Shown here: piece by piece, positions 22,162 through 33,273 of the stretch | Position numbering within the stretch: position 1 is the first letter of the stretch | How the letters are laid out: every line of letters starts with the position of its first letter | Origin: Hexactinellida sp. DTS-2022 | Taxonomy: Eukaryota > Porifera > Hexactinellida | Assembly (NCBI GenBank): GCA_028753945.1 | Contig: JAPNXP010000001.1 | Span: 3,090,501 to 3,154,500, forward strand | DNA length: 64,000 bases | Direction: 5' to 3' | The notes under the pieces: generated by a model | Database searches by the model: none | Told to the model about the DNA's origin: nothing | The model's input: the letters and a program-made list of their open reading frames with translations, nothing else | Made by a program: the position numbers and the translations under genes

Positions 22162-23661
22162 TAGGGTGCAAATTATGAGCGAATAAGTCAACTTGGAGGT
22201 GCACAAATGTAAGAGTGACTAAGTGTGGGGAAGGAACTTTAATGTAAAACCTAAAGTTTTAATTGATGACGAAAAGTTATTTAATTGTATTAAATCAGGT
22301 TTCAAACTTCCAGTTTCTCTAAACTACAGGAACATAGAACATTTTGTTTTAATATAATATACGAAGCTATATTGTAATCAAATAGATATGTCATGAAATA
22401 TCCCCTTGTATATTCCAAAGGTTTGATTGATCAATACAAAATAATAGTATAAAATAATTTACTTTAACTTGCATATTCAATAAATGTCATTATCTGACAA
22501 GACAATGAACATAAAAATATATAAAAAAAGATTATTCTTATAATTGACTGAAAATTTGACATACAGTCAATTCCGCTTAATAGAGCCACCTCGGGACCAG
22601 GTTGTTTTGACACGATTAAGCGGAGAAACCGATTAACCAAAATATTGTAAGCCAAAATGTAATTTTGTCCGAATATTTTAAAATCAGGTGAAGTTTTTAC
22701 CCGATTAACCGGTGGCTCTATTAAGCGGAGTTGGCTGTATGTCATATTATATTTAACACCATAAACCACCATAAACTATTTATTCATTCAATAATAGAAT
22801 GTTAGAATAATATTGACACATTTGTGTAATTAGGAAATTAGTACATTCAAAACTACAAGTAGATAAAATAAACAAACATAATCCTATAATTATTGCTAGA
22901 TTAACCGAATAATAGAAAATAAATAAAATTTCATTAACTCACAAAATTTGAAGTCCTACAAATTTCAGAAAAGAAGTTTTCAATAAAGCAAAGAAATTTC
23001 AGAGATTTAGAAAGATCATTATTCTGGGAAGTGGAATATTGAAGAAGAATATGATGGATAAGGTTATTTACATCGAGTATACATGAAATATCAATTTCTA
23101 ACTTGAGGGGAAAAGTATTTTGAAAGAAATGAATGCTGTGAAAACAAGAATTGTCTTGCAAAAATTCAATATCTCTTATGATAGTTCTACCTTTTATAGA
23201 CTAAAGTGAGGATATTTAATAAATAAATAACTTAAATAGAACGCCGTTATTTCAGCTTTGAAAATTGACCTTTAAGTATAAAGACTAGCTTTTTATTATA
23301 GTATAAAAACAGCTCAACTTGAGCTGAGCTCTGTAAAAGTATTCTTACTATGAATACTAAGGAAATAAGTAATAGAAAATTTGGGAATTTTTCTACACAA
23401 TGCAAATATTACTTATACCGTATAAAATTATTCTAATGAGGAATGTTTAATCCAAATTAATTTAAATAAATACAGTTGATTAATTATACATTGAAAATGT
23501 AAGAATACTACGTCGTATTCTTTTAGACGAAAAGAAAGGACCTGCCATACATGTTATATTACAGCAACTTTGAGACCTATTGTCGCTGTCACTGATCAAA
23601 CCTGCTAAAAGCTACAGCAATCACAATGAATTATTTTTGCAAAGAGCCCAAGCACAAACTA
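22162..23661. other. Non-coding AT-rich stretch with one small MITE
   Basis: Apart from the TA-flanked MITE at 22564-22737, nothing is recognised. A minus-strand ORF of 75 codons at 22934-23161 has no familiar motif. A short palindrome CAGCTCAACTTGAGCTGAGCT lies near 23310. Confidence 0.4.
22564..22737. mobile_element. TA-flanked MITE (CAGTCRA family), 174 bp
   Basis: Inverted ends CAGTCAATTCCGCTTAATAG and, reversed, CAGCCAACTCCGCTTAATAG are flanked by TA on both sides. TA duplication with CAGT termini suggests mobilisation by a Tc1/mariner-pogo type transposase. Relatives lie at 39422-39521 and 50297-50365, with a half copy near 60540. Confidence 0.8.
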
Positions 23662-24316
23662 TGTTGCAGTTTATGTGCAATTTTAGTTCAAGTGCACTTG
23701 AACTGGCGTAGTTAGTCTAAGTAGAATTGGACTACTAGTCCAAGTGTGAATAGAATTTAACTTCTTACAAATGGGTAGCTAAAATTAGCTCGAGGTCATT
23801 ATATATTTGAATATTTAAGAATTTTGGGGTCCTGACTTAGTTGGAGAAGTGTGTCACATGATAGATTGATAGTAGGGGTAAACTGGGTATTAATTAACAT
23901 TCAAAAAAATATCATTCGGGAAAAGTCTTTAAAAACTCAAAAAATATACTCCTAAAACAGCCAAATGAATCAGCATTTAATATCAAAAAGAACAATATCA
24001 CACATTTATTGGTAGTAGCCTTTATATATATATATATTTTTAAAAACAGTTAACGGAAACCACTGTTTGCTTATAATCTCAAAGTCTAAGGGTACTTCCC
24101 TAAATTCAGTCCAAAACAGTTTATTACATGTCCTATCCATAAATCTTAATATATTATGTTAGGATTTGATACATTATAAATTACATTTGAACACGAATTT
24201 GACGAGTACTCTCATAACGAAATTTTATAACAAATCATTTCTACCAGAGACTAAAAAAATACGGTAATCCCTGCTATCCCTAGGTATATGATATATATCT
24301 ATATTTTTAAATTCGA

Positions 24317-24372
24317 TTTGTTTGTTTGTTTGTTTGTTTGTTTGTTTGTTTGTTTGTTTGTTTGTTTGTTTG
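24317..24372. repeat. (TTTG)n microsatellite, 14 units
   Basis: Perfect TTTG tetranucleotide run inside the non-coding part of the Ginger2-like element. A shorter TTG run follows near 24570. Confidence 0.95.
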
Positions 24373-24645
24373 CCCGGAATATATTAAAGATTTGGGGAAA
24401 ATAAACCGCATTAATATTTGAGATAGAGACTAACTTCCAATGATATAAATAATACTTCTAGATCAGTGGTTCAATGGGGGGGGTCCACGGTTGAAAATCG
24501 CTGTTCTAGGTGAACAAGTATGCTGATTTCGAATTTCGAAATTATAATTTTAGAATATGAATATTTATTGTTGTTGTTGTTGTTGATAAAAAGAAGTAAA
24601 TAAAAAGTTAATATTTATTGTCTATTGAAAATTGCGAGACCGCGT

Positions 24646-24685
24646 AGCGGTTGAACTATCCGTTGCAAAGTAACGGATAGTTTTT
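24646..24685. other. Two adjacent hairpins inside the Ginger2-like element
   Basis: CCGCGTAGCGG is followed by AACTATCCGTT, a 7-base loop, and AACGGATAGTT, a perfect 11-bp stem. It lies downstream of the integrase frame on its strand, so it could be a terminator-like or processing structure, or debris of another insertion. Confidence 0.5.
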
Positions 24686-24995
24686 GGAGAATCTTTCGCT
24701 AATATTTTATTAAATCATGTCCAAAGAATAAATACTGAATAAATAAATAGCTAACTATTCTTATCGCTATTCAATTCCTAAGTTAATTACTTATAGTTTA
24801 TTTTGACATGCTCGCCCTTTATGACATTTCGAATGACAATGTTTTTGAGATCTTCGACAAGGGCACTTGTAGTTTTTGCAACTTTTGCAGTTTTAATATT
24901 GAGTTGAGAAGAGTGAAGCGTTTCGCATTGCACTGCATTGAGATATTGTGTTTGCAGTTACTTCATCTATTCGTAATATATTCTTTGGGCAGACT

Positions 24996-26760
24996 TCAAA
25001 TTGATTCCTTGTATAAAGAGATTCTATTGTCCCTTGTCTGGTCGAGAGTGTATAAATCTTCTTGTTTATCCGAAATGATACCTAACAAATTCTTGCTACC
25101 TAATGTTGTCATGATTTCTGGCGATGAGATTGGCATTGAGACAATGTCCCCAATATCGGCAGGGGGTAGTCTATTTATACTAGATTTTAGCATACGCTGA
25201 TGTTGCTGTTGTTGTTTCCTTTTTAATTCAAGCCACATTGATTCAGCATCATTTTGCTTTATCTTCAAATCACATATATTACACAGAATGCAACTCCCAA
25301 ATCCTTCCTCTCCAAAATTACGACCGAAAATAATGTGAACATAGCTAAAGCAATCTAGACATGAATGAGCTCCTGATGTTTCTAGCTGGCAAACTGGACA
25401 AACAGTACTTCTAAAAGCGGTCGGTTGAATCTCGTGTACTGCACTGTTGATAAAGTTATCAATATCTGGGCAACTAGTAGTAACTGGAGGAAATTTTGAA
25501 CTGTAAGGCTCATATGTAGATGAATTATCTGTAAACACGAGCAGGTTGGAAGGATAAGCAGGCTGAGAGATGTCTTCTAGATAAGTGTCTCATAATTTGA
25601 CTGAAATAAATTGTTGTCAATATCTTGCTCAGATGTTTCTAGTGAGTATGATGGTATATGAAGGGGAGGAGTTAAAGCTTGAGGATTTATTTGATTTATC
25701 TCATTTACTACTTGTTCATAGTACCCTTCTGTCACAATACTACTGGCAACTTCATCTGGAATGCCCTGTTGGGAAAGGCCTATGGGAGGTTTAGTGTTGA
25801 AAACTGCTTGAAATGGAGACATTCCTAATCCACTATGGTAACTGCCATTTTTTAAATATTATACTTCTTTTAAATGCTCAACCCAGCAAGTTGATTTCCG
25901 TTCATAGAGTAAAGCCGTAAAGTGTCTCTTGATGTCTTTGTTTGCACTCTCCACCGAGCCTTGAGTTTGAGGATGTCGAGGTTTCCCATGTATAATTTTG
26001 GAAGAAGACCAGTACCGATTCAAGATATTGAGTAGTATTTCATTTTTAAATTCTCTACCGTTATCAGACTGCAATATGGTGGGTGCACCCATGTCCCAAA
26101 TATGTCCATGAAAACCTTCGCAACTTCTTCAGCTGTCTTGGTTTTAAGAGCGAGCATTCTCACAAACTTGGTAAAATGATCCTTATAGACAAGGAGCCAT
26201 TTGTATTGCTGATTTTCCTCAGGAAAAGTTGTTGAAAAATCAACTAAATCCACTTGACCACGGGACAAGTAAGAAGAAGAAGCAATAGGCTTAACGACCA
26301 AAGACATCAGCGGTTTTTTAGCTTTTTCAGTTGGCATAGTTCACAGTATGAAACAAAGATTTGACATATATGTTTAGTGATGCCGTAAAACTGTTGGGAT
26401 ATTCGTGAATAGAGTCCGTCACGTCCGCAGTGATTCATTTCAATATGGATTCGCTTCAATGTTTCATACATGTCCTCTATAGCAATTACACGTTTATTTA
26501 ATCAGGTATCCTTCGCTCTTAAATATAGAATGTGCGAAGTTTGATATTGAACTATAGTAAAACGAGCATTCAAACGGATCCATGCATAATGTCCAGGGGT
26601 ATTCTTAAATAGTGGTGGTGTACGCAAACTAAGAATTTTCTCGTTGATATCTTGTTCAGTAAAAATTTGTGAGTTATATTTGAGGGTTAGCTTATTAATA
26701 TCTTCCAAAAAATCAGATTTATGATCCATAAGTTAGGAAAGTAGATAGAAGGTTATAAGT
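24996..26760 (-). pseudogene. Integrase-type transposase of Ginger2/KRBA2 family, broken
   Basis: Read on the minus strand: N-terminal region at 26729-26502; an HHCC zinc finger near 26480-26340 (HIEMNHCGRDG, then CELCQLKK); and the catalytic core at 26337-25859. In the core the first Asp is in QVDLVDF, the second in LQSDNGREF, and the Glu in QGSVESANKDIKR, so the DDE set is readable. SPFQAVFNTKPPIGLS follows at 25822. A C-terminal zinc-binding segment at 25538-24996 (CPVCQLETSGAHSC, ILCNIC) and a basic Gln-rich tail end it. This order matches the KRBA2-like proteins descended from Ginger2. The reading frame shifts at least four times, so the gene is inactive. Confidence 0.9.
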
Positions 26761-27154
26761 ATAGAACAAGTGGTTTGAAGCAATGAAATAACAAATAAGT
26801 TAGATCGGCTAGTGTAATTGTATTTATTTATTTAGCTTAATAAGACCACCTAGATGTTTTAAGCATGGCTAATAATTACTGCCCCAATAACCATAATTAA
26901 CAATACTATGTTAATTTTTGATCATCACTTTCTCAATAAACATACGTCAAATTAATACATTTTTAAATTGAAAGTTGATATCATAATTCTGAAACATTGG
27001 GACAACTCGAGCTAATTTTAGCTACCCATTTGTAAGAAGTTAAATCTATTCGCATTTGGACTAGTCCAATTCCACTTAGACTAACTACACCAGTTCAAGT
27101 GCACTTAGACTAGTCCATGTGCACTTGAACTAAAATTGCACTTAGACTGCAACA

Positions 27155-28182
27155 ACTGCATTCAAGGTAAGCTGGGGAGACAGTCCAGCATCAACATCTT
27201 GTGTCTACCATTAACAAACTGCATGCAACAGTAAATATTTTTTGAATTAGTGTACGCAATTATGAAGTAGGAAAATATCAGACATATTTTCTTCACCTCA
27301 TGACAATGTCAAGAAGAAATTACTAGTATTGATAAATCTGGTACAAATACACAGCAATCAGCGAAGGTTAGTATCGATTTTGAGCAAATCAAACAGTAAA
27401 TGCAATGAGATGAGCCTTTTACATTTGACACTGATCCCTAAAGCATTTTTATTATCATCGCATCTATCAATACCTCTATGAAATGGATAATACGACATAA
27501 AGTATACTTGCATGACAAGGTTAAGTCACTTACCTAAAAACAATTCCAGTCAAAATATTTGGGCCCTACACGGTGTCGATAGTGATATTACTATCCGTAA
27601 TACGGAAATTAGTAAACAAAAAAAGGAAACTATTCCTATCCAAATCACATGACAATATCTTGCAAGAAGCATATAGCCCCTATTAGCAAGTCTTGATTCT
27701 AACATAGGTTTGACACATCATAGCTACTTTGATTATGGATTAAAATGAATCTATATTTAATTAAAATTGTGTCAGTTGGTACATTCATATTTAGACTTAC
27801 CTGAATCTCTATGGATATACACAAGATAAATTAAGGATTCCTTTCTTTACATTCACTGATATCGTGTAGATTTCACAAATTTACGGCATCAATTGAAGTC
27901 AATTTCACTTATTTTATAAACATCAAGTCATTATTACCATCTTAATCATTTTTATGAAGAACACAAGCAGAAGTGGTTATTATGTGGTTTATTACTTCTC
28001 AAGTTAACTATCGAGTAAATAGGAACGAAGACTAATTAATTTCCTAATTTTCGGAATTAATCAATAAATACAATAGGAGTTTATTTAATCAAACGTAAAT
28101 GCTATAAATATACTTACTACCACTTAAGTAAATTTTCTTATTAGGAGCAAAAAATTAATATACCTATATTAATGGTAATTGT
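27155..28182. other. AT-rich spacer
   Basis: No ORF, paired repeats or RNA gene recognised between the Ginger2-like element and the next MITE. Confidence 0.5.
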
Positions 28183-28184
28183 TA

Positions 28185-28267
28185 CATTGGAACCCCGAGT
28201 AGGGGCACCTCCTTCCAAACGCTCAGCGCCCCGAAACGAGGGAGTGTCCCGATATGCGGGATTCTAA
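28185..28267. mobile_element. Small TA-flanked MITE, 83 bp
   Basis: The left end CATTGGAACCCCG and the right end CGGGATTCTAAT are diverged inverted repeats bounded by TA. The interior has GGGGCAC/GCGCCCCG. A related right end (CGCGGGGTTCTACTG then TA) lies at 30292-30307 together with several CCCCGATACGCGGGG motifs. Confidence 0.55.
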
Positions 28268-28275
28268 TAGAACTC

Positions 28276-29931
28276 CACAGTGGGCATTTTCAGGGGTGTA
28301 AGTGGAAATAGGAAAAACTATGCTAGATAGAATCTAATGAAGTATTATTGACATATAGGTTATCGGTAGCTGCAAACTGAATGGCAATATAAAAAATGAT
28401 ATATGTAGTCTCCTAAACGCAGTTCTAGACGATTAATGATAAATCAGTCATAAATTATATTTTAGGTTTGTTAACAAAATTTTATTGTTCAACCACGATT
28501 ATTGATTATAATTCTTGAACCTGATATAATTTTTCAAAAATAGTTAAAATCCTAAAATATCATGTTTAAAAGTCATTAGATGACCCCAGTCGCGCCCTTT
28601 CGCGCATCTAGAATACTTTTTAATTTGAAGGTATCATCATAACCATTCATTTAAAATGTGAAAACCAATTGTTCTCGATTGCTCTCAAAAGTTCTTGAAC
28701 AATATTGGAAATTAGTAAATGCGTCTGAATCAAAAAATTCTGGTCGGAATGTATTATATTTTTAGACTATGTAAGAAGTTAAAATGCATTCGTGTACATT
28801 GATTTCATACAATTACAATGCCAATGATAAAGCGAACTTGAATATTGCATCAACATAATATTACTTGTTGGATTTTGTACGACTTTGATACTGCAATTCT
28901 AAAAAATTGGATTTTTTTAGAGTTGTTGTAACATGATGATCTCATTACATATAACTCGATCCAACAGAGGTTCAACCTATGGAAATAGGAAAAAAATTTC
29001 ATGTTTTATTTTGACCTCAATTGGAGTTAAATATAATGTAGAGATCCTAATAAGGTTATTCTAATTAACTAATATCCTGACATGTCTTTTTGATTGGATT
29101 ATGAGACTTTGAATTTAAGATAATAATGTTTTTCCATTAGCCTACAAAATGGTATCAGAGTATAGTCCTGTTTGTTGCCATTAACTTTTCCCCAGGCAAT
29201 ACAATGTACTTCATTTGATATTTCACTTAGACCAATTTTTTATCAGCTATTTAATGGAACAAACTATAAGTAGATAATTGTAGTCGTTTTTCGGTTAAAC
29301 CTATTTTCTCGCCCTGTCCTCTTTCAATTGTTCTCCCTATTCGATCTCTTATTCTCTGTTACCGAAATTTCGATGCGTTAGGTTGCGTGTAATACCACCG
29401 GTTACATTTGAAAGCTCATTCAATATAGAATCGAATAGTCTTAATTCCAGATTGCCACAGGTTGACCTAAGTGTAAAATTTTACTCTTTTAAACCGCCGG
29501 TTTCGATAGTGAATTTCCACAAATATGAACGTAAATTTATTTTTCCATGCCCAGGATTTATTCAATAGCCTATAACACTCCCTAAGCATATTTATTGTAT
29601 ATAGGGTAATTTTACGTGCCTCGGAAAAAAATTCTAGTTTTTGGGAAGGATTCACACCATTTATGGGGCTATGAGGCAATTTCACCTTTATAAATCCCGA
29701 AATCGACTAATTTGCCACAACTCACCCAATATTTTTGATAATTAGTTCTAAATTCAACCAGATGTGGAGAGAATAATATCTACGTGTCGGTCAAAACATT
29801 CACTAAATACTAAACTCATCGCGTGAATCATGCGTCATCGTGATTTAATATTTTGAAAAACGATGTAAATAATATCGAGTCAATCTGAGGCGCTCGAAAA
29901 ATGCTCTATTTCCACTTGTTTGCCCACTGTG
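28276..29931 (+). mobile_element. Transib/RSS-like non-autonomous element, copy 2 (1656 bp)
   Basis: Ends CACAGTGGGCA on both sides, flanked by perfect AACTC repeats (28271-28275, 29932-29936). The left end is heptamer, 19 bp, then GTGGAAATAGG. The right end, inward, is heptamer, 9 bp, then GTGGAAATAGA. The 19/9 arrangement is identical to copy 1 although the end bases differ, so spacing seems to be kept. The first 350 bp resemble copy 1 in the same orientation; the rest differs. There is no transposase gene. Confidence 0.87.
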
Positions 29932-29936
29932 AACTC

Positions 29937-30401
29937 CAATATGTTTGGTTTAAACAATTAAGTTAGCACCTACACAACGAATCATACACATATAGTCAAA
30001 ACCTGGAGTTAAGGCTGATATTTAAGCAGTACTACACATTACAATTACAAATTATACTTTACCTACACTAGGAGTCACAAATCTATGATATTCACGGAAT
30101 AAATATTTTTCTCTAGCGTGAGTGGGTGACGCTTAGCGGTCATTACAAAGAATACTAAGCTGCTCAAAAGTAAATCATGTTACTCATGCGAGAATAATCT
30201 TGGGTGGAGTGCCCCGATAAGTGAATGGCGCCCCGATACGCGGGGTTATTTTTGAAGGGAAAAAAGCAAATTACCAACCTACTGCCCCGACACGCGGGGT
30301 TCTACTGTAATGGTATTAAGAATTATTTTCCACAAAATGGCGTAGCGCAACGGCATCTGCAGTTCCTAGCTAAACCTTCTAATTTCATTTCTCATCCCTT
30401 A
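29937..30401. other. Non-coding stretch with a truncated GC-palindrome MITE
   Basis: At 30205-30310 there are repeated CCCCGATACGCGGGG and GCCCCGACACGCGGGG palindromes ending GGGGTTCTACTG then TA. This is the right terminus of a TA-type MITE whose left terminus I cannot find. Confidence 0.5.
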
Positions 30402-31153
30402 TACAGTACATAATAGATATAGTGATATATTGCATATAGTGATAATTTTGAGCTTTAGTTGCGTCCCCGAGCAAATCTCATACAAGTTTTATTGGTTATA
30501 GTGATATCATTATTGGATATAGTGATAATTTGTGTACAGATTACACAAGAATATTGGATTTTTGACCTTCCTTGGTCCCAGGGGTTTAACTAGGTGCTTG
30601 GCCGGCACTTTTAGGTGCCGGCCAGGAATCAGTTGTGGTCAAAAAGTGCGTGATTTTCGATTTGATTTAGGTGCCGGGTTGGCACTTAATTAGGTGCTGG
30701 GTGTATGGCCAGATTTTCTGGTCCAGAAATGATTGGATAAACAACAGTTTGTGTACCATAGCAGTTTACATCTTTAAAATAGTGCCGCATTATTGTATTA
30801 TATTGATTATGTATTATGGCTAAACCTCTAGGGTGCCGGAAAATATCTACCTCCATAATAAGGTGCCAGCCACGAAAATCCTAGATAAACCCCTGCTTGG
30901 TCCCCATAATTTCATATTTTACAGTATAAATATCGTTACCAATTGAATTTGATAAGGAATTTTATTATTATTTTCAGAATATAAGTATTGACAATGTATA
31001 CATTCATATATTAGATGCGGTGATACAGTGGATATAGTGATATAATGGGTATAGTGATATATTGGATATAGTGATACTGTATATTGGATATAGTGATAAT
31101 TTGGCCACAAATCAGATGTCCCCATATTATCACTATATCCAATATGTACTGTA
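30402..31153. mobile_element. TA-flanked MITE with GATATAGTGATA repeats, carrying a nested hAT MITE
   Basis: The ends TACAGTACATAATAGATATA and, inverted, TACAGTACATATTGGATATA agree well, with ATAGTGATA continuing the match. The motif GGATATAGTGATA recurs at least seven times in the two halves. The hAT MITE 30579-30895 interrupts it. No ORF. Confidence 0.75.
30579..30895. mobile_element. hAT MITE, 317 bp, nested
   Basis: The ends CAGGGGTTTAACTAGG and, inverted, CAGGGGTTTATCTAGG are flanked by perfect CTTGGTCC at 30571-30578 and 30896-30903. The interior has GGTGCCGGCC motifs. It inserted into the TA MITE, so it is the younger of the two. Confidence 0.9.
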
Positions 31154-31337
31154 GTAATATATATTATATAATTCAATACGAGATTAATGTTATAAGTATA
31201 TTTATCATGAATTCAGTTAACCTTGACTTTCAATTCAATGAAGAAATTGTGGTGTACTAATACCTTTGGCAGGGCATATTTCGAGTCACTTTCCAAATGC
31301 GATTTTTCGAATACAGAATAATTTTATTTCGAATAAT

Positions 31338-32340
31338 TTTATCCCGTAACCTTGGTTATATAAGGCCATTCCACTATTCCGAACCATGGATTACATAGAG
31401 TCTGAACTATGTATTTCTAGAACTTTGTCCCAACCAATTTTCAGACATAGTCAATTCATTTGTGATGCATATGTAAGGAAATAAGTAAAGCAGAAAAGGA
31501 TACTCTTTAATTTTTTATTTTTCTATTGTCATTGCGGTGTGTTAACTTTAGAGTTCAAATTCTTAACAGCATTCGATAAAATAGAGTTTGTAGTATTTCC
31601 CAATCACCGGTATCTTATGCTTCTCCAAAATTTTACGTCATCATTTACAACTTTTGGTGATGTAGGTGTCATAAGAATTCTGCGAGGTGGTCCACTTAAG
31701 AAATGATTGAACAAGTTCGGATCGTTTTCAATGTGTACAAATATACTCCATATCGCGCTTACTGCCTCAAGTACTGGTACTGATGGCCATTTAAGCTCTC
31801 GCGATCTTGTTGTTGGATAAAGCATAAACCCAGTCTGTTCTTTAAATTCCTAGCTTTTGTCCTCTGTTTAAAGAGTCAAACAATTGGAACAATAGACTTA
31901 TCTTTGATTAGAAGGAGTTTACGAAATACTTTGCTTTTATGTATAGTAAAGTATAGTATAGTATAGTATAGTATATATTCCTGGACCCTGGTCCTGGATA
32001 TAGTCCTGGAATAAATTGCAAGAGCTTATAAGAGAGCTGGATCTGGTGCAATGCTTAAGTCAACCTTTAGTAGGTGATTATATGGTGATAGAGCAATCAA
32101 TGAAGAATAGTATTCGTATGGTGCATTGAAATAGATCAAAATGGCTCTCTTAACGAATCTGGACGATTTGTGAGACGAGAGAATTATTTAAGTATGCCTG
32201 ATAACATGATTCTAAGTTAATCTTCTAAAATTTGGCATAAAGTAATGTTGTATTGAGCCCTGACATCATTCGGTATATACCGAAATGGTGTTCAAGTGGA
32301 TCATTCTGTAGGAATTAACTCAAGATATAAGTAATTGGCA
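31338..32340 (-). pseudogene. P-element relic E (C-terminal fragment)
   Basis: The minus-strand frame 31825-31604 reads ELKWPSVPVLEAVSAIWSIF...GPPRRIL, the conserved last segment of P transposases (compare SLKWSSNSVLESIIIVWSF in element A). Near 32310-32260 is NDPLEHHFGIYRMMSG, the acidic DPLE motif with both Asp and Glu. ACCATGGAT at 31383 is probably the box of one terminal repeat, which would put the lost end near 31338. The rest of the gene is gone. Confidence 0.75.
31941..31976. repeat. (GTATA)n microsatellite
   Basis: Several GTATA units in a row inside P relic E, with one interruption near its start. Confidence 0.85.
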
Positions 32341-32410
32341 AGACCCATATAAAGAAAAATCACTGTATTTCGAAGAAATATATAGGAGCAGGGTTCTAAA
32401 AATGAGTGTA

Positions 32411-32750
32411 AAAATTAAGGCGCTTAATTTTGGACATTCATTTCTACTCGCCTGAGTTTTTTTCCCTCCTAGCCCCAATTACTTTACTCGCCTTAGTTTT
32501 TATAACGGTCCTGCCCCAATTGGTTTACTTGCCTTAGTTTTTTTCCGGTCTTACCCCAATTGGTTCATTCGCCTTAGTTTTTTCCGGTCATACCAAATGG
32601 TTTATTTGTCGTATTAATATAACCTTTAATTAATTCATGTAAAGTAGAGATATATGTTGATTAACCACAATTTGTTTTTGTGTTTATTACCAAATATTTA
32701 CACGCCTTAATTTATTCGCCTTAGTTTTTAACTCGCCGTAGTTTTTTCCT
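32411..32750. repeat. Minisatellite, about 41-bp unit, with CGCC termini
   Basis: About four imperfect units of CTCGCCTTAGTTTTTTCCGG plus CCCCAATTGGTTTA run from 32447 to 32605. Further CGCCTTAATTTATTCGCC copies lie at 32700-32750. AAAATTAAGGCG at 32411 faces CGCCTTAATTT, so the whole may be a small inverted-repeat element. Confidence 0.6.
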
Positions 32751-33099
32751 ATTTAATAAAATGAATAATTTACTAATTTAAGATTTTTTTCAAACTTTCT
32801 ATAATTGCTCTCATTTGAGTGAGAAAGTATTGATTATGAATTACGATTATACTATAATTGATCAACCATATAATGCAAATTTGAAGGCAATTTTATAACA
32901 ATAGTTTTGTGAAATATCACTTTATTTTTAATATAATTTGAGGTATGAAATAAGGAAAATACATGCGAGAAAAGATACATAACTAATTAATGATCAATAT
33001 TATCATCATAATCATGAATAAGGCTGTTTCACTAGAATATCTTGGTAACTTTTAAGTTCCTGGCACGAGGCAGGCTTTCGTAAAGGAAACTTGCAATTA

Positions 33100-33271
33100 C
33101 AGTCGAAATCGGATTATTTGTCTTATGGGACTATTTTGTCCTAATAATCGAGGAAAATTATGATATATATACCATTTTGCATGGATATCCCACCGGGTTT
33201 ATTTGTCTTATCGGATTATTTTGTAGAATTATCCATGAAAAGAATTGGACAAAATAATCCGATTTCGAGTG
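33100..33271. mobile_element. TA-flanked MITE, 172 bp
   Basis: The ends CAGTCGAAATCGGATTATTT and, inverted, CACTCGAAATCGGATTATTT sit inside TA dinucleotides. The interior repeats CTTAT-GG-ACTATTTTGTC-like segments. No coding capacity. Similar in form to, but different in sequence from, the family at 22564. Confidence 0.8.
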
Positions 33272-33273
33272 TA

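Larger units (their letters stand above)
23662..27154 (-). mobile_element. Ginger2/KRBA2-like DNA transposon, 3.5 kb
   Basis: Inverted repeats of about 140-160 bp lie at 23662-23800 and 27000-27154. They start TGTTGCAGT and include TTTTAGTTCAAGTGCAC and CTTACAAATGGGTAGCTAAA. The right copy has about 20 bp extra. Flanks ACTA and ACTG are compatible with a 4-bp duplication carrying one change. A TGT start and 4-bp duplication are known for Ginger elements, cut-and-paste transposons that use a retroviral-type integrase. The broken integrase gene is on the minus strand. About 1.2 kb of non-coding DNA with simple repeats fills the left part. Confidence 0.85.

Noticed and set aside
24808-25200. 130-codon plus-strand ORF
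   Set aside because: It overlaps the C-terminal zinc segment of the integrase on the other strand, which has clear family motifs.
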